Positions 1 to 7,963 of a stretch of DNA of 64,000 nucleotides are shown piece by piece (positions within the stretch are counted from its first letter, which is position 1; the number at the start of each line of letters is the position of its first letter). This DNA is from Deltaproteobacteria bacterium HGW-Deltaproteobacteria-4 (GTDB lineage: Bacteria; Desulfobacterota; Desulfuromonadia; Desulfuromonadales; UBA2197): positions 1-64,000 of the forward strand of contig PHAV01000010.1 of the NCBI GenBank assembly GCA_002841765.1, given 5' to 3'. Made by a program: the position numbers and the translations under genes. A model generated the notes under the pieces. It was not told where the DNA came from and did no database searches. It was given only the letters and a program-made list of their open reading frames with translations.

Positions 1-1
1 A

Positions 2-685
2 CTGGAAATCGGCACTCAATCAGTTTGCGATCATCTTCGGCGACAGGATGCCGACTTATTAACCGACAAACCCATTTACACAAAATCCTTTACAGGCCCG
101 CTTGGCGTGGTTCAAATTTCAGATCTCGCTAAGAAGTACGATTACAAGTTCATCGATGATCAGTCCACGTTTTCGACGTCAAAAGTCGAGGATATCAAAC
201 GGTACAAACAGTCCATCTCAGGCGTCGCGGCGATTGCCGATGAAGACCATGACATCAATGTCTGGGTTTTCCAGGGGAACCCAAACCGCTACGACATCCT
301 CAATGCCCTTAGCGATGAAGAGATTGGAAACTCGATTCATTGGCTTGTCTGCCAGAATAAGAATCGCATTCACAAAGGACACATGGTCCTGCTCTGGATG
401 TCAGGAAAAGAAGCTGGTATCTACGCATTGTGTCGTATCGAGTGCGAACCGTCCCTCATTTCGGAAAATAGACCTGAGAAGAAATATTGGTTGGAAGACG
501 TCGAAAACGAAATTGAAAATCGGGTGCGTCTCTCTGTAATTCGTCGCTTTGTCAACAAACCAATCTTGAAAAAAGATCTACTTAAGATTCCAGAATTGTC
601 AAAGCTTTCGATCCTACGGCAGTTTCAAGGAACAAACTTTCCAGTGCGCGACTCCGAGTGGGAATTAATTGCACAGTTAATGTAG
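2..685 (+). CDS. EVE-domain protein, 5' end outside window
   Basis: The reading frame is open from the left window edge, so this is the C-terminal part of a longer protein; a GTG at 107 is an internal codon rather than a convincing start. From about position 265 the sequence matches the EVE fold (a PUA-like domain): VWVFQGNPNRYDI, then HWLVCQN, then GHMVLLWMSG, ending with a stretch rich in hydrophobic and basic residues. EVE domains bind modified bases such as 5-methylcytosine and are often fused to restriction enzymes. The next gene is an Mrr-type endonuclease 48 bp downstream, which supports a role in defence against modified foreign DNA. Which catalytic domain lies upstream cannot be seen. 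Confidence 0.7.
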   Translation: MEIGTQSVCDHLRRQDADLLTDKPIYTKSFTGPLGVVQISDLAKKYDYKFIDDQSTFSTSKVEDIKRYKQSISGVAAIADEDHDINVWVFQGNPNRYDILNALSDEEIGNSIHWLVCQNKNRIHKGHMVLLWMSGKEAGIYALCRIECEPSLISENRPEKKYWLEDVENEIENRVRLSVIRRFVNKPILKKDLLKIPELSKLSILRQFQGTNFPVRDSEWELIAQLM

Positions 686-733
686 CCATCTAACAACTCG
701 CAAAAGAGCGGACGGGTTAGAAGTCAGAAAGAA

Positions 734-1612
734 ATGATGATGCGTAAATCAAAAGCTGAATTTGTAAAATGGTTTGGGCCGCTTCTTGACGCGCTTCGTG
801 ACCTTGGGGATTCTGGAAGGCCGCGAGAAGTTTCGGACCGTATTGCCAAGAATCTTAACCTCCCTGACGAGGTTCTGGACGAAACATTGAAGTCCGGTGG
901 CAGCAGGTTTCACAATCAGGTTGCATGGGCGAGGCAGTATCTTGTCTGGGAGGGGATGCTCGAATCTTCTAAGCAAGGTACGTGGACGCTCACGGAAAAA
1001 GGACGTACAGCACACGTTACGGAAGCTCAGGCGGCCGAAATATTCAAGAAATGGGTGGCGATTCACGCTGAGATCCGAAAGCAAAAGGCTACTAAGTCGG
1101 TTGAAGTGCCTGAAGAGGAAGCACCGGCCCCGGACACACCGGAAGCAGACCAAAAAATGAGCCTGATCGCTGTTCTTCGCTCATTAAGCCCGCTCGGTTT
1201 TGAAAAGGTGTCTCGGGAACTCCTGCGGGAATCGGGATTTGAGAATGTCGAAATCACAGGTGGATCTGCCGATGGTGGCATAGACGGTTTCGGCACTCTG
1301 GAGATCAATCCTTTCGTAAGTTTCAAGGTATTGTTTCAGTGCAAACGCTACGCGGAGGGCAATTTAGTTGGCCGTTCTCAGGTAGGCGACTTTCGCAACG
1401 CCATGATTGGAAGAGCCGAGAAAGGAATCATCATCACAACATCTTCGTTTACCAACGCAGCGGTAGTTGAAGCCAATCGAGAAGGTGCGCCAAAGGTCGA
1501 ACTTGTTGATGGTGTGAAGTTAGTGGAAATGTTTCAACGGGTTGAGCTTGGTGTTAAAAAACGGACAGTCTATGACGTCGATCCAACATATTTTGAGAGA
1601 TTCAGAAATTGA
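734..1612 (+). CDS. mrr: Mrr-type type IV restriction endonuclease
   Basis: A 292-residue protein with the two-part Mrr layout. The N-terminal ~90 residues form a winged-helix Mrr_N-like domain (WARQYLVWEGMLESS followed by GTWTLTEKGR). A charged Glu/Pro/Ala linker leads to a PD-(D/E)xK endonuclease domain from about residue 145. There the GG-(I)-D motif (GGSADGGIDGFG) and the Q-C-K motif (LFQCKRY) supply the catalytic Asp and Gln-x-Lys typical of Mrr. Members cleave DNA carrying methylated bases. Three ATG codons in a row (734, 737, 740) leave the exact start open. The neighbouring EVE protein is a likely partner for recognising modified DNA. Confidence 0.88.
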   Translation: MMMRKSKAEFVKWFGPLLDALRDLGDSGRPREVSDRIAKNLNLPDEVLDETLKSGGSRFHNQVAWARQYLVWEGMLESSKQGTWTLTEKGRTAHVTEAQAAEIFKKWVAIHAEIRKQKATKSVEVPEEEAPAPDTPEADQKMSLIAVLRSLSPLGFEKVSRELLRESGFENVEITGGSADGGIDGFGTLEINPFVSFKVLFQCKRYAEGNLVGRSQVGDFRNAMIGRAEKGIIITTSSFTNAAVVEANREGAPKVELVDGVKLVEMFQRVELGVKKRTVYDVDPTYFERFRN

Positions 1613-1674
1613 ATACTAAAACAATCGATCTAATTACCCTCCAGTCTTGCTAAGCACCACAAAAGGAACCGCCG

Positions 1675-2073
1675 ATGCTTCATCCAGACCAATTCCAAGT
1701 CAACCAAGCCTGGATCCTCTTTCAATTGAATGACGCACCTATTCACATCAAGGCGGATGGCGACTTCAACTGTCTGGCACTCATGGACGCCGCCAGCTGC
1801 TACATCCTAACCTCATCGTTTTATCCCCTCTCCCAGGGTGAATTTTCTGAACTCGAATCGAGACGAATACTCAAACAGGCTTCGGAGCACAAAGGGGCAC
1901 TGCCAAAAATTCTTTATATCCCCGTTGAACAAAAAGCCGATTCTTTGGCCCGTGCAGCCGAACGTCAGAAGATAGAAGTCATCCGTGTTCCTGAAGAGCA
2001 ACTATTGATCTTCATCGGCGAAGCGCGACAAGGATTTCGTGAACGCTTTGGTGGCGCAGGCAAACATTCATGA
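1675..2073 (+). CDS. Hypothetical protein downstream of mrr
   Basis: A 132-residue soluble protein that I do not recognise. It starts at an ATG with AAAGGAA nine bases upstream. The middle has alternating hydrophobic strands (CLALMDAASCYILTSSF; KILYIPVEQK; IEVIRVPEEQLL) and one long charged helix, suggesting a small alpha/beta fold. No signal peptide, membrane segment or metal-binding motif is visible. It follows mrr by 62 bp on the same strand, so it may belong to the restriction island, but nothing in the sequence shows what it does. Confidence 0.6.
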   Translation: MLHPDQFQVNQAWILFQLNDAPIHIKADGDFNCLALMDAASCYILTSSFYPLSQGEFSELESRRILKQASEHKGALPKILYIPVEQKADSLARAAERQKIEVIRVPEEQLLIFIGEARQGFRERFGGAGKHS

Positions 2074-2125
2074 GTTGCTATGGCTCCGACGCTTAAGTTG
2101 TGAAACGATCTGGCATCCGCCGGCG

Positions 2126-2154
2126 CTATCGCGAGCTGGAGCTCGCTCCTACAG
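2126..2154. repeat. REP-like palindromic element
   Basis: An intergenic stretch with a perfect 7-bp inverted repeat (GCGAGCT GG AGCTCGC at 2131-2146) flanked by CTATC on one side and CTCCTACAG on the other. On the minus strand it reads TGTAGGAGCGAGCT, which resembles the REP family known from Pseudomonas and other proteobacteria. Only one copy was noticed in the window, and no REP-associated transposase is nearby. The REP assignment is by resemblance. Confidence 0.5.
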
Positions 2155-2235
2155 AAAACGAATTTAATTGTTTGGTCATGAGGGCAATAAATTCAGCTCA
2201 CATATGATCACCTGGTGATAAAATCGGTTCTCCTT

Positions 2236-2937
2236 ATGGCTTGTTTTGAGAAAAATTGTTTGCGGTTGCTCTTGTTTGTCATCCTCCTGACGAACACTGT
2301 AGCGCCACACACTGCGATGGCGTCGGTCCTGGATCCGCAGGCCATTCAGCGTCCCCTTTTTAATGCGGAGCGCATCCAGCTGACCGTCGATTATGCTCGT
2401 CACCACTACGGCACAGCGACCGCAGTTCTGAGCAATCCACAGATGATCGTCATCCACTTTACAACGATCCCGACGTTGCAAAAGACCCTCGATTTTTTCC
2501 GCCCGGCCCGAATTGATCAGCAGGTCCGCCGGGATATTGTCGGCGGCGGCGAAGTGAATGTTTCAGCGCATTATCTCGTTGACCGTGACAGCACTCTGTA
2601 TCAACTCGCCGGAGAAGACATCCTTTGCCGCCATATTATCGGCTTCAATCACAGCGCCATCGGCATCGAAAATGTTGCTGTTAATGCCGATGATCTGACG
2701 CAGGCCCAGCTCGAAGCTAATGCCGCGCTGATCAGCCGTATCGTGCAACGCCAGCCGATGATTCGCTATCTTCTGGGCCATCATGAATATCGCGACCATA
2801 CCCTGCCGCACTATCAGCTGTATCGTGAGGATGACACCAGTTATCGTTTTACGGACAAAATCGATCCTGGGACGCTCTTTATGGCCCGCCTCCGTGCTTT
2901 ACTTGAGGAACGATATAATCTTCGCTTCCAAAAGTAA
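2236..2937 (+). CDS. Exported N-acetylmuramoyl-L-alanine amidase (Amidase_2)
   Basis: A peptidoglycan amidase of about 233 residues. The ATG at 2236 is preferred; an in-frame GTG at 2215 is an alternative. A short basic N-terminus and a hydrophobic run (LRLLLFVILL) make a signal peptide. The Amidase_2 fold follows: MIVIHFTT with the first metal-ligand His, SAHYLVDRDS and LYQLAGED, IGIENV, and GHHEYRDH near the end. Such enzymes cut the amide bond between N-acetylmuramic acid and the stem peptide. The gene stands alone and is separated from its convergent neighbour by a terminator. Confidence 0.82.
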   Translation: MACFEKNCLRLLLFVILLTNTVAPHTAMASVLDPQAIQRPLFNAERIQLTVDYARHHYGTATAVLSNPQMIVIHFTTIPTLQKTLDFFRPARIDQQVRRDIVGGGEVNVSAHYLVDRDSTLYQLAGEDILCRHIIGFNHSAIGIENVAVNADDLTQAQLEANAALISRIVQRQPMIRYLLGHHEYRDHTLPHYQLYREDDTSYRFTDKIDPGTLFMARLRALLEERYNLRFQK

Positions 2938-2950
2938 CGATCCAACAAAA

Positions 2951-2980
2951 AAGCCCACCGGATGACCGGTGGGCTTTTTT
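2951..2980. terminator. Bidirectional intrinsic terminator
   Basis: The hairpin AAGCCCACCGG / CCGGTGGGCTT with an ATGA loop has a T-run on the plus side and an A-run on the other. It lies between the convergent amidase and CoA-transferase genes and can serve both. Confidence 0.9.
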
Positions 2981-3007
2981 GTTGGAAGGGAAAGTCTCTT
3001 GCGAAGA

Positions 3008-4603
3008 CTATTCGCAGAGATCGACTTTGACATCCCAGTTCTTGAGTTTCATGGTGCCGTTCTTCTCAAGGTTGAGGTGCATCTTGAAGGCGCGATCCCA
3101 GAGCTGCGGCTCGTGCCCGACTTTACGCTTGAGGCAGTCGGCTTCAGCAATGTTCAGATACTCGTTGAGCTGGTCTTTGTAGTCCGGATGGGCGCACTTC
3201 TCGATAATGCGACGGGCGCGATCCTTCGGAGCCAGACCGCGCACGTCGGCCAGGCCCTGCTCGGTGATGACGCAGTCGAGGTCGTGCTCGGTGTGGTCAA
3301 TGTGCGAGCAGTGCGGAACGACGCAGGAGATACCATTCGGATCGGTCTTGGAAGGCCGGCTCGACGGGGTGTGCATCATCTTCAGGTAGCCGTTGCGCAG
3401 GAAGTCGCCGGAACCACCAAGACCGTTGATCATGCGGGTGCCGCCGACCAGGGTGGAATTGGCGTGAGCGTAGATGTCAATCTCAACCGGGGTATTCATG
3501 GCAATACACCCCAAACGACGGATCGGCTCCGGCGCATTGGAGATCGACAGGGGCCGTAGGGTGATCTTGTCGAAATACTTGTCCATGTTGGCGAAGAATT
3601 TCGGGAAGCCCGGCTCTGCCGAGAGGGAGAGAGAGCAGGAAGAAGCGGCATCGAGTTTGCCCGAATCGAAGAGGTCGAGCATGGTGTCCTGCAGAACCTC
3701 GGTGTAGACAGTGAGATTGCTGAAGGGCCCTTTGGCCAGACCGCCGATAACGGCGTTAGCGATGGAGCCGACGCCCGACTGGATCGGCAGGAGATTTTTC
3801 GGCAGACGACCGGCCTTCACTTCGTGGGTGAAGAAGTCGATGACATGACCGGCGATCGCTTCGGAGGTGTCATCCTGTTCGGCAAAGGCGCGACCCTGGT
3901 CACGGAGTTTGGACTCGACGATGGCAACGATCTTGCTCGGATCGCAGGGGCAGTAGGTGGTGCCGATGCGGGAATCGGCCTTGGTGATGTTGAGCACCTG
4001 ACGATTCGGCGGGTGGTTACAGGAAACGATGTCGTGGATCCCTTCGAAAGAAGGCTGTCCGGTGTTGACCTCGATGATGACCTTGTCGCAGATCATGAGA
4101 ATTTCGGGGATAACACCGCAGGAGGAGGTCGGAACCAGGCCGCCATCTTCGGTGATCGCTGAAACTTCGATGATGGCGAGGTCAAGTTTGCCGCTCGGGG
4201 TGTCTTTGGTGTAGAAGCCGTAACCGAGATCCTGGGCAAAGAGGGAGAGATGCTTGTCGCCCATGCGGATGCGGCCGGCATTAATCCCGGCGGCGATATC
4301 CTTGCCGGTCTGATAGGGCCAGCGACGGTCGATCATGTCGTTGATCGCCCAGCGGTTTTCGGTCTCGGCACCGACAGAGGCGCCGATAAAGAGATTGAAT
4401 TTGAGCTTGCCCTGCAGGTTGTTTTTTTCAACATGCTCGGCAAGGGCGATCGGCACCATTTTGGGGTATCCGGCCGGGGTAAAACCGGACCAGCCAAGGT
4501 TCATACCATCTTTAAACATCGGGATGGTCTGTTCGGCGGTCATAACTTTACTCATCAGGGATTTACAACGTACGCGGTCTTGCAGGGTGCCATACTCGGA
4601 CAT
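3008..4603 (-). CDS. Acetyl-CoA hydrolase/transferase family, probable succinyl-CoA:acetate CoA-transferase
   Basis: A 531-residue enzyme of the Cat1/AarC family (acetyl-CoA hydrolase/transferase), full length for the family. Visible motifs are FIGASVGAETENRW near the N-terminus, GVGSIANAV, the YTEVLQD segment expected to hold the acyl-accepting glutamate, and GGLGGSGDFLRNGYL near the C-terminus. In Geobacter-type bacteria such enzymes activate acetate with succinyl-CoA, standing in for succinyl-CoA synthetase in the TCA cycle. That role fits the icd-mdh-kor block and acnB in this window. The start has a strong GAAGGAGAG eight bases upstream. Substrate choice (acetate or another acid) cannot be proved from sequence. 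Confidence 0.85.
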   Translation of the reverse strand: MSEYGTLQDRVRCKSLMSKVMTAEQTIPMFKDGMNLGWSGFTPAGYPKMVPIALAEHVEKNNLQGKLKFNLFIGASVGAETENRWAINDMIDRRWPYQTGKDIAAGINAGRIRMGDKHLSLFAQDLGYGFYTKDTPSGKLDLAIIEVSAITEDGGLVPTSSCGVIPEILMICDKVIIEVNTGQPSFEGIHDIVSCNHPPNRQVLNITKADSRIGTTYCPCDPSKIVAIVESKLRDQGRAFAEQDDTSEAIAGHVIDFFTHEVKAGRLPKNLLPIQSGVGSIANAVIGGLAKGPFSNLTVYTEVLQDTMLDLFDSGKLDAASSCSLSLSAEPGFPKFFANMDKYFDKITLRPLSISNAPEPIRRLGCIAMNTPVEIDIYAHANSTLVGGTRMINGLGGSGDFLRNGYLKMMHTPSSRPSKTDPNGISCVVPHCSHIDHTEHDLDCVITEQGLADVRGLAPKDRARRIIEKCAHPDYKDQLNEYLNIAEADCLKRKVGHEPQLWDRAFKMHLNLEKNGTMKLKNWDVKVDLCE

Positions 4604-4786
4604 AATTTTCTCTCCTTCATTGGTATAGGGGTCGCGTCATGTTGAGTGCGCGCCATTAATGCCAGTTTGACTACTAAAAGCGAGGGCGTTATGCGCTCAC
4701 CGTATAAAAAAATGTAAAAAAAAGCTGTGAGAATTCAGATTATCTTTTGTATTCAAGGTCGTTATCTTTTTAAAATTGCGTTACAT

Positions 4787-4817
4787 TTTATATAGAAGCG
4801 TCTTGACCAAGTCAAGA
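4787..4817 (-). promoter_or_regulatory. Sigma70-type promoter for the CoA-transferase, overlapped by an inverted repeat
   Basis: On the minus strand TTGACT (4815-4810) and TATAAA (4792-4787) are separated by exactly 17 bp. The -35 region lies inside the perfect repeat TCTTGAC CAA GTCAAGA (4801-4817). The predicted transcript would have a 5' leader of about 175 nt before the start codon at 4603. The repeat may be an operator, which is inference. Confidence 0.6.
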
Positions 4818-4845
4818 AAAAAGGCTGAAGTTGCAACCCGTCCAA

Positions 4846-5583
4846 TTATAACTTCTCAGCGACAAGTTTCTGTGCTTTGCGCGTGTAAGAACTCTCCGGA
4901 TACTCTGTTGCGAGCCGGTTGAAGTACTCTGCAGCCAACTCACTTTTATCATTATGGAGGTAGGCGCTGCCAAGGATGAAGTAAAGCTCATCTCTGCGAC
5001 TGAAATTCGGGTAAGCAGCGACTAGAGGTTCAAGGCGGGCGATAGCCGCGGTGCTGACCCCTTTTTTTTCATAATATGCGCCGATATGGAGTTCGTGGGC
5101 AGCCAGAGCATCCATCTCCTCGGCCATGAATTTTTCGACAGCGGGTCGTCTCGGGTCGGCAGGATAACGGGCGAGGAAGGTTTTGAATGCTGACAGCGCA
5201 TTTTTTGTTGTCGTTTGATCCCGCATCGGTGCCAGCATTTCACGATGATAAGAGACCCCGAGATTGTACAGAACATTGGCGTTATGTAGATCGTCAGAAT
5301 GAGTTTTGAGATAGGACTCATAGGCCACAACCGCTTCGATATAGCGTTCTGCCAAGAAGTGGGCTTCCGCAATTTTTAGCTCAGCTAATGCATTCATCTC
5401 TGGAGAAACGTAGCGCTCACGCACCTTTTCCCAAGCGGCAATAGCCTCGTCATAGCGTTTCTCGGCAAAGAAGGTTTCCCCCTCGCTCATCAATATTTCC
5501 GCGGAACGGGGGGAGGGGGCGACGCTACTGCTGCAGGCAGTCATCAAAAGGAGGAAAAAGCTTGTTAACAACATAAAATGCAT
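4846..5583 (-). CDS. TPR-containing outer-membrane lipoprotein
   Basis: A 245-residue lipoprotein with a signal peptide and lipobox (LLMTACSSS). Helical TPR repeats follow: EILMSEGETFFAEKRYDEA, AELKIAEAHFLAERY, VLYNLGVSYHR and ELYFILGSAYLHNDK. The layout resembles BamD/YbgF-like envelope scaffolds, but a BamD assignment is not justified by sequence alone. It probably mediates protein contacts at the inner face of the outer membrane. A DUF3617 gene lies 49 bp upstream on the same strand. The promoter of the CoA-transferase gene begins right after its stop codon. Confidence 0.8.
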   Translation of the reverse strand: MHFMLLTSFFLLLMTACSSSVAPSPRSAEILMSEGETFFAEKRYDEAIAAWEKVRERYVSPEMNALAELKIAEAHFLAERYIEAVVAYESYLKTHSDDLHNANVLYNLGVSYHREMLAPMRDQTTTKNALSAFKTFLARYPADPRRPAVEKFMAEEMDALAAHELHIGAYYEKKGVSTAAIARLEPLVAAYPNFSRRDELYFILGSAYLHNDKSELAAEYFNRLATEYPESSYTRKAQKLVAEKL

Positions 5584-5632
5584 CGAATTTATCTTCCTTA
5601 TAGGGTTTAGGCGGTGAGTAGTCCAAAAAGTT

Positions 5633-6061
5633 TTAGCGACAATTCCCCTGGCGTTTACCGGTCAAGGTGTAGGTGCGCATTTCCGTTTCTTTTCCGACTG
5701 CGGAGGTCATTGTCTGCACGGCTCCTTCAACTTTGCTGATGTCGTAGGTCGCATTGCCGACACTGCGGGTGACAAATTCTTTTTCACGGCACTCGGCGAC
5801 CCAGAAGACGGTGTTCCCTTCGATCTCTTTGGTAAGGAGTCGACATCCCGCATTTTTCGCGGGGATCGGAACCGGTTCGTTTTGGCTGAGGCAGAGCATC
5901 TGAACGATCGGCAGGAAATCGGGAGTTTTTGGGTTGAGTTGCAAGGTGATGTTCCACGCCCCTTCTTTCAGAGGGATCTCAGGCGAGGCTGCAAAAGTCG
6001 CAGTCATGGGTAACATAGTCACCACAAAGATGTAAAAGCTAATAAAGGGCAGACGGTGCAT
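5633..6061 (-). CDS. DUF3617 family exported protein
   Basis: A 142-residue exported protein with an N-terminal signal peptide ending near TATFAASPE. The mature part shows the DUF3617 pattern: KEGAWNITLQL at the start, a cysteine pair region (MLCLSQNEP and AGCRLLTKEI), then CREKEF and a terminal TGKRQGNCR. The family has no established function; its paired cysteines suggest disulphides in the periplasm. It lies 49 bp upstream of the TPR lipoprotein and may be co-transcribed with it. Confidence 0.75.
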   Translation of the reverse strand: MHRLPFISFYIFVVTMLPMTATFAASPEIPLKEGAWNITLQLNPKTPDFLPIVQMLCLSQNEPVPIPAKNAGCRLLTKEIEGNTVFWVAECREKEFVTRSVGNATYDISKVEGAVQTMTSAVGKETEMRTYTLTGKRQGNCR

Positions 6062-6102
6062 CTAATTTAAAACCTTCCAGAATAAAACTATTGGGTCAAA
6101 AT

Positions 6103-6666
6103 TTAATTTTCCATGAGGTGTTGCAATAATATTTTGGTGCCGATTGCGCATAAAATTAAACCTCCCAGTATTTCCACCCGTTTTCCCCAGATTGTGCCGC
6201 ACCGCCGCCCCAGAAGTAAACCGGCAACAGTGAGGATTCCGGCGACCAGGCCGATGATCAGGGCAGGAGTCCAGACCGAGATGTTAAGCATCCCCAGACT
6301 CAGGCCGACTGCAAGCGCGTCGATACTGGTGGCGATTGACAGAATGATTAGAGTCCCCCCGCGCGTCGGATCTTTCCCGCTTTTTGTCTCCTCTTCCTGA
6401 AAGGCCTCGTAGAGCATCTTTACCCCGACAATAAAGAGGAGAACAAAGGCAATCCAGTGATCGTAAGCATGTATCCATTTCTGGATCGTCATGCCGGCGA
6501 ACCAGCCAAGAATCGGCATCAAAGCTTGAAAAAGTCCGAAATGGAAACCAAGGCGAAAAAGATGTCTGCCGGTCAGGCGGGAGATGTTTATTCCCACGCC
6601 GAGAGCCACGGCAAAAGCATCCATGGCGAGGGCGATGGCAATTGCGATGATGGTCAGCCAATCCAT
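6103..6666 (-). CDS. mntP: Putative manganese efflux pump MntP
   Basis: A 187-residue, six-helix membrane protein of the MntP (YebN) family, normal in length. Diagnostic segments are ALAMDAFAVALGVG in the first helix and TSIDALAVGLSLGM in the fourth, the duplicated acidic motifs that carry Mn2+. The family exports manganese from the cytoplasm. I looked for a yybP-ykoY manganese riboswitch in the upstream 180 bp and did not find its conserved motifs, so regulation is unknown. Both flanking genes leave room for its own promoter. Confidence 0.9.
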   Translation of the reverse strand: MDWLTIIAIAIALAMDAFAVALGVGINISRLTGRHLFRLGFHFGLFQALMPILGWFAGMTIQKWIHAYDHWIAFVLLFIVGVKMLYEAFQEEETKSGKDPTRGGTLIILSIATSIDALAVGLSLGMLNISVWTPALIIGLVAGILTVAGLLLGRRCGTIWGKRVEILGGLILCAIGTKILLQHLMEN

Positions 6667-6847
6667 GTTGTTGAAGTGTCATCCTGTAGATAAGGGGCTC
6701 GGATTCAGAAGGTTTTGCGATATTACCGACCTCTGAGTTGTGACACAAGCATAAAAAAACAAATTTATTCCTATCAAATTTTCAAGATACACAAGCGATT
6801 TTGTGGTAAAAGAATCCCGTTGGACAAAGGAAGTACTCGTGTTTTGA

Positions 6848-7912
6848 ATGAAGGGTAGAATCATGATGGTGGAGAAGAATATAAGGCGTCAGTCGGGTGC
6901 CATTGATCCCCTCTATTTTTATATCTCGTCATGGGTGTTAGCCGCTGTCGTTCTTACTCTGGTTCTCAAACTGCATCTACTCCCGGCTCTCTTCGCCGGC
7001 TTGGCAGTCTATGAACTGGTGCATCTCATCTCTCCAAGATTTCATGGCTATACTTCGACGAAAAATCGGGCGCGACTCTGGGTTCTTGTTCTCATTGCTT
7101 CCTCGATTGTCGCTATTTTGTGGGTTTTTGCCCTTTGGTCCGTCTCCTTGTTTCGTTTCGGTGCAGGGAGTCTGCCGCGGATGGCGCAGATGATGGCAGA
7201 AATTATCGAAGGATCCCGGGATATTCTACCGGCAGGATTGCTGCAATATCTGCCCGCTAATGTTGATGCAATGAATGCCGCAGTGGCAAAATTATTACGT
7301 AACCACGCGGAAACGTTACAGGCAGCTGGAGGAATTTTCGTCCGATCGCTCGCCTACATACTCATTGGTATGGTGGTCGGCGCTTTACTTTCTTTACGGG
7401 AGGTTACCTCAGGGCGCAAGCGGCTGCGTCGACCTCTAGCCACAGCGATTGCAGAGCGGGCAAGACGTTTCACCCGATCTTTTCGTCGGGTTGTCTTTGC
7501 GCAGGTGCGGATTGCCGCTTTAAATACTTTTTTAACCTGGTTATATCTAGGCGTCGCACTTCCATTGTTGGGAATTTCAATTCCTTACGTCAAGACGATG
7601 GTGGCATTAACCTTTATTGTCGGACTGTTACCGGTGATCGGTAACATCATTTCAAATACAGTCATTGTTGTCATCAGTTTGAGCGTCTCTTTTCAAGTCG
7701 CTGGATCTTCGCTTCTCTTTTTGGTCATCATTCATAAACTTGAGTACTTCATTAATGCCCGGATCATTGGTGCTCGCATTGATGCGCATGCATGGGAATT
7801 GCTTCTGGCCATGCTGGTTATGGAGGCAGCTTTCGGGCTAAGCGGCTTGGTTGCGGCCCCGGTCTATTATGCCTATTTAAAAGATGAACTTGAAGCGCAG
7901 CACCTTGTCTGA
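6848..7912 (+). CDS. AI-2E family transporter (PerM/YdiK type)
   Basis: A 354-residue polytopic membrane protein of the AI-2 exporter superfamily (formerly UPF0118). Two hydrophobic hairpins lie in the first 100 residues, followed by a long periplasmic or amphipathic segment. The typical C-terminal core includes TFIVGLLPVIGNIISNT and a last helix with GLSGLVAAPVYYAYLK. Family members include AI-2 exporters and Na+/H+ antiporters, so the substrate here is open. Starts at 6848 or at the nearby ATG codons 6863/6866 are all possible. It is followed closely by the permease gene. Confidence 0.8.
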   Translation: MKGRIMMVEKNIRRQSGAIDPLYFYISSWVLAAVVLTLVLKLHLLPALFAGLAVYELVHLISPRFHGYTSTKNRARLWVLVLIASSIVAILWVFALWSVSLFRFGAGSLPRMAQMMAEIIEGSRDILPAGLLQYLPANVDAMNAAVAKLLRNHAETLQAAGGIFVRSLAYILIGMVVGALLSLREVTSGRKRLRRPLATAIAERARRFTRSFRRVVFAQVRIAALNTFLTWLYLGVALPLLGISIPYVKTMVALTFIVGLLPVIGNIISNTVIVVISLSVSFQVAGSSLLFLVIIHKLEYFINARIIGARIDAHAWELLLAMLVMEAAFGLSGLVAAPVYYAYLKDELEAQHLV

Positions 7913-7963
7913 TTTGTGGTAAACAGATCAACGTGTCGAAATTACATTGGATTATTCAGAGAT

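Noticed and set aside
6667-6847. Manganese riboswitch (yybP-ykoY) upstream of mntP
   Set aside because: The conserved loop sequences could not be found in the 180 bp before mntP on its strand.
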